Source of the DNA: Bacillus sp. FJAT-28004
GTDB lineage: Bacteria > Bacillota > Bacilli > Paenibacillales > Paenibacillaceae
Length of the DNA stretch: 64,000 nt
Reading direction: 5' to 3'
Assembly: GCF_001280845.1 (NCBI RefSeq)
Contig: NZ_LGHP01000001.1
Coordinates: forward strand, 3,374,418-3,438,417
The position numbers and the translations under genes were made by a program. How positions within the stretch are numbered: position 1 is the first letter of the stretch; every line of letters begins with the position of its first letter. This document shows, one piece after another, positions 58,984-64,000 of the stretch. Below the pieces are notes generated by a model, which was given only the letters and a program-made list of their open reading frames with translations, did no database searches and was not told the DNA's origin.

Positions 58984-59403
58984 CTAACCGCATGCGTGAA
59001 TTTGTTTCAACACATCCTGAATCGTTATCGCGCTAAAATGACTTTCCAACTGCTTCTCCGCTGTGCAAAATATGCCGAACATCACTTGATTCATATTCGA
59101 TCCAACGACACAATCCATCTCTGGATTGCCCGAGCACCAACTCGGAATAAGCGAGCCTTGTGCCATCACGCGATAAATATCAGCAAGTGTTACTACACTC
59201 GGGTCAATCGTCAGCCTATAGCCGCCTCCTGAGCCTTCGCGCGTATCCACATATCCACTGCGGCGCAAACCACCCATTACCTTGCGAACGCGAGCAGAGT
59301 GTGTTCCGACATTCTCGGCGATCATATCACTGCTAGCCATTCTTTCCGGTAAATAAGCCAAGTAAACGAGACTGTGTACGGCAATCGTAAATTCGCTGTT
59401 CAC
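58984..59403 (-). CDS. Rrf2-family transcriptional regulator
   Basis: 139 residues with the Rrf2 winged helix (NSEFTIAVHSLVYLAYLPE; VRKVMGGLRRSGYVDTREG; GGGYRLT) and three Cys (PSWCSG, MDCVV, IFCTAE) that could bind an Fe-S cluster or act in redox sensing, though spacing is looser than in IscR. GTG 59403 behind GGGAGG. Its promoter carries a perfect inverted repeat, suggesting autoregulation. It lies upstream of trxA. Confidence 0.88.
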   Translation of the reverse strand: MNSEFTIAVHSLVYLAYLPERMASSDMIAENVGTHSARVRKVMGGLRRSGYVDTREGSGGGYRLTIDPSVVTLADIYRVMAQGSLIPSWCSGNPEMDCVVGSNMNQVMFGIFCTAEKQLESHFSAITIQDVLKQIHACG

Positions 59404-59427
59404 TGTTTAAGGGCCTCCCTGCTTTAT

Positions 59428-59462
59428 ACTGTAATTTTATCCGTTACAGTTAAGTTTGTCAA
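59428..59462 (-). promoter_or_regulatory. Promoter and inverted-repeat operator of the Rrf2 gene
   Basis: Minus strand TTGACA (59457-59462), 17-bp spacer, TAAAAT (59434-59439). ACTGTAA-N9-TTACAGT (59428-59450) spans the -10 box, a typical autorepressor site. The rest of 59463-59660 shows nothing I can name. Confidence 0.75.
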
Positions 59463-59661
59463 TAGTCAGGTCGCCATCTTGCTTTCTTAGGATGCTGCAT
59501 GGGCAATATCGTTATTCTCCATCAGATTTTGGATTGAAGGAAAAGGTTTTTTTTCGTTCTTAGTCATGTTTGAACACTTTCCCTGAATAAATATGAATAG
59601 TGCTACCTTATTCGGTATTGAGCATGAAGACAAAGCTGAAGGGCACATGGCTTCCTACACT

Positions 59662-59680
59662 AGTTTTACTATGTAAAACT
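59662..59680. promoter_or_regulatory. Inverted repeat upstream of the small protein gene
   Basis: AGTTTTAC-TAT-GTAAAACT, a perfect 8-3-8 palindrome ending two bases before AAGGAGGTG. Could be an operator or a 5' mRNA stem. Confidence 0.55.
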
Positions 59681-59698
59681 TTAAGGAGGTGACGCAAA

Positions 59699-59908
59699 AT
59701 GGCGTTATTTTGGAATCGATGGATAGTCGTTCGTACGGAAGGGGGTTCTAGATCGGAGCTCATTGACCGATTGGAGGCCCATTTCAAAACAAATGGTTTG
59801 AAATCCAAAATCACCATTGAGGGCAATTCCTTGAAACGGATTCATGTGCTTAAAAAGGATGCCGATCTCGCCAAAAGGCTGCTGGACGCGTTTGACGAGG
59901 AGCTTTAA
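59699..59908 (+). CDS. Small alpha/beta protein (69 residues), unknown; DUF2007-like possibility
   Basis: Begins MALFWNRWIVVRTEGGSRSE and has a beta-alpha-beta-beta-alpha pattern ending VLKKDADLAKRLLDAFDEEL. That ending recalls DUF2007 signal-transducing proteins but the match is weak. Excellent ribosome-binding site AAGGAGGTGA. Own hairpin terminator. Confidence 0.7.
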   Translation: MALFWNRWIVVRTEGGSRSELIDRLEAHFKTNGLKSKITIEGNSLKRIHVLKKDADLAKRLLDAFDEEL

Positions 59909-59929
59909 AATGTGTGGCAAAGCTTTGCC

Positions 59930-59963
59930 AAGCAGCGGCTCCCTCAGAGGGCAGCCGCTGCTT
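59930..59963. terminator. Hairpin between the small protein and kinase-like genes
   Basis: AAGCAGCGGCT pairs with AGCCGCTGCTT with inner CCCTC/GAGGG. The plus strand continues GTGTTACTTTTCT. Convergent genes end on either side. Confidence 0.7.
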
Positions 59964-59974
59964 GTGTTACTTTT

Positions 59975-60652
59975 CTAGGACGAGCGTCCTACTATGGAAG
60001 AATTCCGCATAACGCGGTAGCCTTTGCGAACGCCGTTCAGCACCCATTCGGGTACCGGAATCGGCTTTTTGGACAGAAAAGGCATATAGATACGGTTGTA
60101 GGCCTTCTTCAAATCCTCCCACATCGTACAAGGTTCTTCCTTCAGAAAATCAGAAATATCCAGCACGATACCCCGTCCATCCTTGATCATTACATTTTTC
60201 CCGTGCACATCATGAGGATACAAACCGCGGGACCTTGCATAATCCAGCGCTTGATCAATATCGTCTATTGCTTTTGTTGGTATAGCTACTCCATCAATGA
60301 TGCACTGATATAAGGTTTTTCCCTTTAGTCGCTTTAAAATCAAATAATAATGACCTTTATATTCACCCGCATGATAACAAGTTGAAAATGCAGGATGATT
60401 ACCAATTCGCCGGTAAACCTCGCATTCACTCTCCCAGCCATCACGGCCAGGCGCATAAACCTTCACAGCAATATCCGAGTAATCATGATGTGTAAATACG
60501 CCGGCGTAATTGCCCGCTCCAAGTAGTTTCCAGCCGAACGGCGTCTCCACAACTCTAATTGGATTTGTTGGATCAACACTATCAAGCACAAGCTCTGAGA
60601 GCAATGACCGCTCCATAAGAGCAATAAACGTATTCAGCTGCTTCTCCTCCAT
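59975..60652 (-). CDS. Protein-kinase-like protein
   Basis: 225 residues with a compact kinase fold: Gly-loop-like LLGAGNYAGVFTH, catalytic-type Lys in IAVKVYAPG, catalytic loop GLYPHDVHGKNVMI (Asp and Asn present) and DISDF in place of DFG. Resembles small bacterial Ser/Thr kinase-like (YrzF/YbdM-type) proteins. AGGAG precedes ATG. Stands alone; substrate unknown. Confidence 0.8.
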   Translation of the reverse strand: MEEKQLNTFIALMERSLLSELVLDSVDPTNPIRVVETPFGWKLLGAGNYAGVFTHHDYSDIAVKVYAPGRDGWESECEVYRRIGNHPAFSTCYHAGEYKGHYYLILKRLKGKTLYQCIIDGVAIPTKAIDDIDQALDYARSRGLYPHDVHGKNVMIKDGRGIVLDISDFLKEEPCTMWEDLKKAYNRIYMPFLSKKPIPVPEWVLNGVRKGYRVMRNSSIVGRSS

Positions 60653-60720
60653 TGTAAGTACTCCTCTTCTCCCTATCTACATACATGCTTTCCTTTCATT
60701 GTAAGACCAGCGGCTGCAAA

Positions 60721-60766
60721 AATAAAGACCGCACCAAAAAGCTTTTCAGCTCTTCAGCACGGTCTC
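60721..60766 (-). terminator. Terminator of the tetR-SMR operon
   Basis: Minus-strand AGACCGTGC paired with GTGCGGTCT around an AAAAGCTTTT inner stem, followed by TTATTTTT. Confidence 0.8.
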
Positions 60767-60781
60767 GCAGCATACTTGATC

Positions 60782-61105
60782 TTAATGGCCTCCGCTTACA
60801 ACCTTTAGACCAATAACCCCTGAAATAATCATGGATAAAAATAACATCTTACGCCAGTTCCTCGACTCTCCAAAAATAAACATACCGAGCACCACGCTGC
60901 CTATTGAGCCGATTCCAGTCCATATACCATAAGCCGTACTAATCGGAATGGTCTGCAATGCTTTAGATAAAAAGAAAAAGCTTACGAAACCAGCGCCAAT
61001 CGCCCCTACGGTCCCCTTCCAACGTTTAAAGCCATCGGAGAGCTTTATGAAGGTAACGCCGGCGACCTCTCCAAAGCCTGATATAATTAAGAAGACCCAT
61101 GCCAT
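60782..61105 (-). CDS. SMR-family multidrug efflux subunit (YkkD-like)
   Basis: 107 residues, four helices, with the essential Glu in SGFGEVAGVTFIK and AYGIWTGIGSIGSV. One base separates it from the preceding SMR gene (TAAAATG). Probably forms an antiparallel heterodimer with it, as in YkkCD/EbrAB pairs. Confidence 0.9.
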   Translation of the reverse strand: MAWVFLIISGFGEVAGVTFIKLSDGFKRWKGTVGAIGAGFVSFFFLSKALQTIPISTAYGIWTGIGSIGSVVLGMFIFGESRNWRKMLFLSMIISGVIGLKVVSGGH

Positions 61106-61106
61106 T

Positions 61107-61490
61107 TTAAGAACCCACCTTCTGTTTTTCTAAGTTGTTCGTACTCATCAGTGTCTTATCTGGAGCTGGCTTATCACTTGATACAAGCTTAAGTCCGACA
61201 ATGCCCCCAACTAGCAATGCGATAAAGAACAAGCGCCAGAAATCAGCCGGTTCGTTAAGGATAAGGATACCTGCAATGACGGTACCAACCGTTCCGATTC
61301 CCGTAAACATGGCATAAGCGACGCCGATTTCGATCGTTCGCATCGCGCGCGCAAACAACATAAAGCTTATTACTAGCAATACCACCGTAATTATGCTTGG
61401 AACGAGCACCGTAAAGCCCTCCGAATATTTAAGGCCAAACGTCCAGCCCACCTCAAGAAACCCCGCTAATAATAAAAAGACCCACTGCAT
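61107..61490 (-). CDS. SMR-family multidrug efflux subunit (YkkC-like)
   Basis: 127 residues, four helices with Glu in AGFLEVGWTFGLKYS and AYAMFTGIGTVGTVIA, then a 20-residue hydrophilic tail. I start at ATG 61490 behind AAGGG; the frame to 61544 overlaps tetR. Transported cation unknown; guanidinium or quaternary amines are possible from the family. Confidence 0.9.
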   Translation of the reverse strand: MQWVFLLLAGFLEVGWTFGLKYSEGFTVLVPSIITVVLLVISFMLFARAMRTIEIGVAYAMFTGIGTVGTVIAGILILNEPADFWRLFFIALLVGGIVGLKLVSSDKPAPDKTLMSTNNLEKQKVGS

Positions 61491-61495
61491 TTTAT

Positions 61496-62101
61496 TCAAT
61501 CCCTTCTCGCTGTCATCGTCCAAATCTGCCATAATGATTGCCATACCATTTTCTTCCTTTTTTCAAACAGCTCTTTCTCATATATTTGGTTTTCGACAAG
61601 GATGCCATCTACGCATACATAGAAGGTAGCAATTAATCGTTCCGCCTCTTCTAGGTTAAACAACCCCTGTGAAGCTCCCTTTTCCAGCACGCTAATTAAA
61701 CCCTTGTTCAGTTCATACTCATATCGCAACAGATCTTGATTGAGCTGATCCCGCAAGTGCCGCGGTGGTACAAGCATTGTTTTCTTTAAGAAAGCCTGAC
61801 CCGTCGTTAAATGAACGAGATCGGTAAAAAAAGTAAACAATCGGTGTACCTGCTCCTTAATCGGATCCTGCTCCATATCTTGAAGAAGCTCTATAAACTG
61901 ATTATGTTCTTCAACGATCACTTCTTGAATGAGCTGCAAGAACAATTGTTCTTTGGACTTATAATGTGCATATATGGATGGCGTCTTGATGCCCACAGCC
62001 TTAGCAATCTCTGACAAAGATGCTCCCTCGTAGCCTGATTCCGTGAACATCGTCAGCGCTGCAAGCTTTATTCGTTCCGCCGTTGTAGGTTCAGCACTCA
62101 T
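61496..62101 (-). CDS. TetR/AcrR-family repressor
   Basis: 201 residues; N-terminal HTH (IKLAALTMFTESGYEGASLS, IAKAVGIKTPSIYAHYKSKE) and a ligand-binding helical C-terminus. First gene of the operon with the SMR pair; a palindrome in its leader is the likely operator. GGAGGG precedes ATG. Confidence 0.93.
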   Translation of the reverse strand: MSAEPTTAERIKLAALTMFTESGYEGASLSEIAKAVGIKTPSIYAHYKSKEQLFLQLIQEVIVEEHNQFIELLQDMEQDPIKEQVHRLFTFFTDLVHLTTGQAFLKKTMLVPPRHLRDQLNQDLLRYEYELNKGLISVLEKGASQGLFNLEEAERLIATFYVCVDGILVENQIYEKELFEKRKKMVWQSLWQIWTMTARRD

Positions 62102-62134
62102 GTAATTCCCTCCGATCTGAGTTCGTTCCCCTTC

Positions 62135-62185
62135 CTAACGAACGTTAGTCTCACAAATTTTAAGACGATATTATCATTTAGTCAA
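62135..62185 (-). promoter_or_regulatory. Promoter and TetR operator of the tetR-SMR operon
   Basis: Minus strand TTGACT (62180-62185), 17-bp spacer, TAAAAT (62157-62162). Just downstream is the perfect palindrome CTAACG-AA-CGTTAG (62135-62148), at about +2 to +15. Confidence 0.75.
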
Positions 62186-62204
62186 GTTATACAAACCTTT
62201 TTAC

Positions 62205-62251
62205 AAAAAAAACCATGCATGCTCCTTTTTGGTGGAGATCATGCATGGCTT
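62205..62251 (-). terminator. Terminator of the hisC operon
   Basis: Minus-strand CCATGCATG paired with CATGCATGG, inner CTCC/GGAG pairing, followed by eight T residues. Confidence 0.9.
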
Positions 62252-62256
62252 TTGAA

Positions 62257-62694
62257 TTATTGCTTTGAGGTTCGGTTATATTTTCTCCACAGCATAGAGC
62301 CTGCATTAAAGATCATGCCTAATGCAATGCCAAGGAGCGTGACGATAACGTTCAAAATAAGGAAATAAACAAGCAGCAATCCAAAATCGACCGTATTGTC
62401 CGATAGAGGCAGCACTTGGCTGAGCACAAATGCAAGAAGAACGCTAAACGGGATCCAGAACAAGAAGATGAAGATCGGAAAGTACCAATGCTGATTTCGA
62501 AATAGCTTTACGATGGGTAAAGCAAACGCGATAATCATGATCGTGCAAATGATGTAGCTCCGCTCCACAATTCCGCTATAAAAATAAGCTGTATATAAAA
62601 ACACATTACTCAAAGCGGCATAAATGGCACTCAATATCAGTACCGACCGCATCGATCGCCGAAACAACATTGGCTCCTTCGTGGCCTCTTCCAT
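62257..62694 (-). CDS. Four-helix membrane protein, unknown
   Basis: 145 residues with four hydrophobic helices (about 17-37, 46-64, 71-91, 102-130), short basic ends, no recognised motif. ATG overlaps the hisC stop as TAATG, so it is translated from the hisC transcript, but nothing ties it to histidine synthesis. Confidence 0.75.
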   Translation of the reverse strand: MEEATKEPMLFRRSMRSVLILSAIYAALSNVFLYTAYFYSGIVERSYIICTIMIIAFALPIVKLFRNQHWYFPIFIFLFWIPFSVLLAFVLSQVLPLSDNTVDFGLLLVYFLILNVIVTLLGIALGMIFNAGSMLWRKYNRTSKQ

Positions 62695-63755
62695 TACATG
62701 CCTACAATTTCTTGAAGTGCCTGAGTAAAGGCATCCATTTCTTCGTCCGTTCCGATGCTAACCCGCAAATACTCATTAATCCGAGGTTGATCGAAGTACC
62801 GAACAAGCACGCCTTTATCGCGCAGCTGTACAAAAATGTCCTTAGCTGCTAGGGTCTTATGCGAAATAAAGACGAAATTCGCTTTCGAGTCCGTTGCAAC
62901 AAAGCCGAGCTCCTGTACCTGCTCCGTTACACGCTCACGAGTTGCAATGACTTTTTCCGTCGTTTCTCGGAAATAAGCATCATCCTCGAATGAAGCAATG
63001 GCACCCGCTAAAGCAAGCCGATCCATCGTATATGAATTAAATGAATTTTTGATTCGATTCAGCCCATCAATCAATTCCTCGCTGCCAAAAGCAAAACCAA
63101 CGCGAAGGCCAGCGAGTGAACGGGATTTCGAGAGTGTTTGAACGACGAGCAAATTCGGATAATCCTTGATAAGCTCCACCGCTGATTGTCCGCCGAAGTC
63201 AATATAGGCCTCGTCAATAATAACAACCTGATTCGGGTTGCTTTCAAGCAATGTACGAATATTTTCGAGCGGGAGCAATTGAGCTGTCGGTGCATTCGGG
63301 TTCGGTATAATGATACCTCCGTTATCCGGATGAAACGCCTCGATTTGTACGTTAAACTGCTCGTCCAGCGCAATAAGCTCTGTTTGCAAACCATATAGCT
63401 TTGCATACACTTTATAGAAGCTGTACGTAATATCAGGGAACAGTATCGTCTTATCCGGATCAAAAAAAGCAGCGAACGCAAAAGCCAAAATTTCATCGGA
63501 ACCGTTGCCCGCAAATACTTGCTCTGCTCGCAAGCCGTAATAGGAAGCAGCCGCTTTCACTAGATCATCGCAGGTAGGATCCGGATATAGGCGCAAATCT
63601 GCATTCGCAGCCCCTTTGATGGCATCGATTACCTTCGGAGATGGTGGATACGGATTCTCATTCGTATTCAGTTTAATATAGGTTTTATCCTTAGGCTGCT
63701 CGCCTGGGACATAAGGCACTAGCGAAGCGGTCAGCGGACTCCAAAATTTACTCAA
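62694..63755 (-). CDS. hisC: Histidinol-phosphate aminotransferase
   Basis: PLP class I/II aminotransferase (also acts on aromatic amino acids in Bacilli). 353 residues: LNTNENPYPPSPKV, AGNGSDEILAFAF, DEAYIDFGG, and the PLP Lys in QTLSKSRSLAGLRVGF. I start at TTG 63755 eight bases after AAGGAAG; the TTG at 63761 is too close. No other his genes are here, so the gene stands apart from a his operon. Confidence 0.94.
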   Translation of the reverse strand: MSKFWSPLTASLVPYVPGEQPKDKTYIKLNTNENPYPPSPKVIDAIKGAANADLRLYPDPTCDDLVKAAASYYGLRAEQVFAGNGSDEILAFAFAAFFDPDKTILFPDITYSFYKVYAKLYGLQTELIALDEQFNVQIEAFHPDNGGIIIPNPNAPTAQLLPLENIRTLLESNPNQVVIIDEAYIDFGGQSAVELIKDYPNLLVVQTLSKSRSLAGLRVGFAFGSEELIDGLNRIKNSFNSYTMDRLALAGAIASFEDDAYFRETTEKVIATRERVTEQVQELGFVATDSKANFVFISHKTLAAKDIFVQLRDKGVLVRYFDQPRINEYLRVSIGTDEEMDAFTQALQEIVGM

Positions 63756-63829
63756 TGGCAATTCTTCCTTTCGTACTCGACATTTCTATCGCTTTTTTTC
63801 ATTTATTTTAACATTAACGGGTTTGTTAA

Positions 63830-64000
63830 TTACAGTGCCTGACGAACGACAAGCCTAGTCATCAGAAGCCCAAGCAGCGCGCCAAACGTATTAAGTATAA
63901 TATCGTCGATGTCGAAGCTGCCCACCCGCGTCAACATTTGAGTAAGCTCAACGACTGCGATCAGCATAACGGTGACAAAGGTAAGTCTAAATACTTTCAA
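63830..64000 (-). CDS. VanZ-like membrane protein, C-terminal part (5' end outside window)
   Basis: Translated by hand: 56 residues to the stop, containing ELTQMLTRVGSFDIDDIILN and TFGALLGLL, the VanZ-family signature (E-Q...G-FD-DD...N-G). Two hydrophobic segments. Function of chromosomal VanZ homologues is unclear; some raise tolerance to glycopeptides. Confidence 0.85.
   Translation of the reverse strand: MKVFRLTFVTVMLIAVVELTQMLTRVGSFDIDDIILNTFGALLGLLMTRLVVRQAL

Overview
The window comes from the chromosome of an endospore-forming, motile, aerobic Firmicute, most likely a Paenibacillus or close relative. The evidence is the GerA-type germination operon, spoIIR, S-layer-homology (SLH) proteins, Gram-positive ribosome-binding sites (AGGAGG, many TTG/GTG starts), and a gene order close to the B. 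subtilis ywl-glyA-upp-atp-murA segment. Almost every gene is on the minus strand. No rRNA, tRNA, CRISPR array, prophage or insertion sequence was seen.

Layout from left to right: murA (3' end outside the window) and a DUF1146 gene; an SLH-anchored subtilase; about 0.9 kb of repeat-bearing intergenic DNA; an 11-subunit complex I operon (nuoA-D, H-N, no nuoEFG) with its own promoter; a GerA-type operon in the order A-C-D-B; a chemotaxis receptor; the F1Fo ATP synthase operon (atpZ-I-B-E-F-H-A-G-D-C) behind a strong promoter; wecB/mnaA and upp; a membrane protein with a Gly/Ser/Cys-rich tail; a MarR remnant next to a DnaA-box cluster; an oligopeptide ABC transporter (oppA-B-C-D-F); rpiB-ywlG-glyA behind a ZTP riboswitch; ywlE, mntP, ywlC (tsaC/sua5) and spoIIR; a plus-strand island with an ECF41 sigma factor and an AhpD-like target; prmC, prfA and ychF; a small plus-strand gene with a sporulation-type promoter; an SLH/YcdB protein; a four-gene polyprenyl-sugar glycosylation cassette; trxA and an Rrf2 regulator; a small protein and a kinase-like protein; a TetR-controlled SMR efflux pair; hisC; and a partial VanZ-like gene.

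The genes serve energy metabolism (complex I, ATP synthase), cell-envelope building (murA, wecB, SLH proteins, glycosyltransferases), the sporulation life cycle (spoIIR, ger operon), translation (prfA, prmC, ywlC, ychF) and one-carbon/ribose metabolism (glyA, rpiB). The most informative non-coding signals are the ZTP riboswitch with its terminator, the ECF41 promoter, the DnaA-box cluster away from oriC, the Rrf2 and TetR operators, and two families of intergenic inverted repeats. Many start codons were moved inward from the longest reading frame because a ribosome-binding site and family comparison favour a downstream start; each case is noted.
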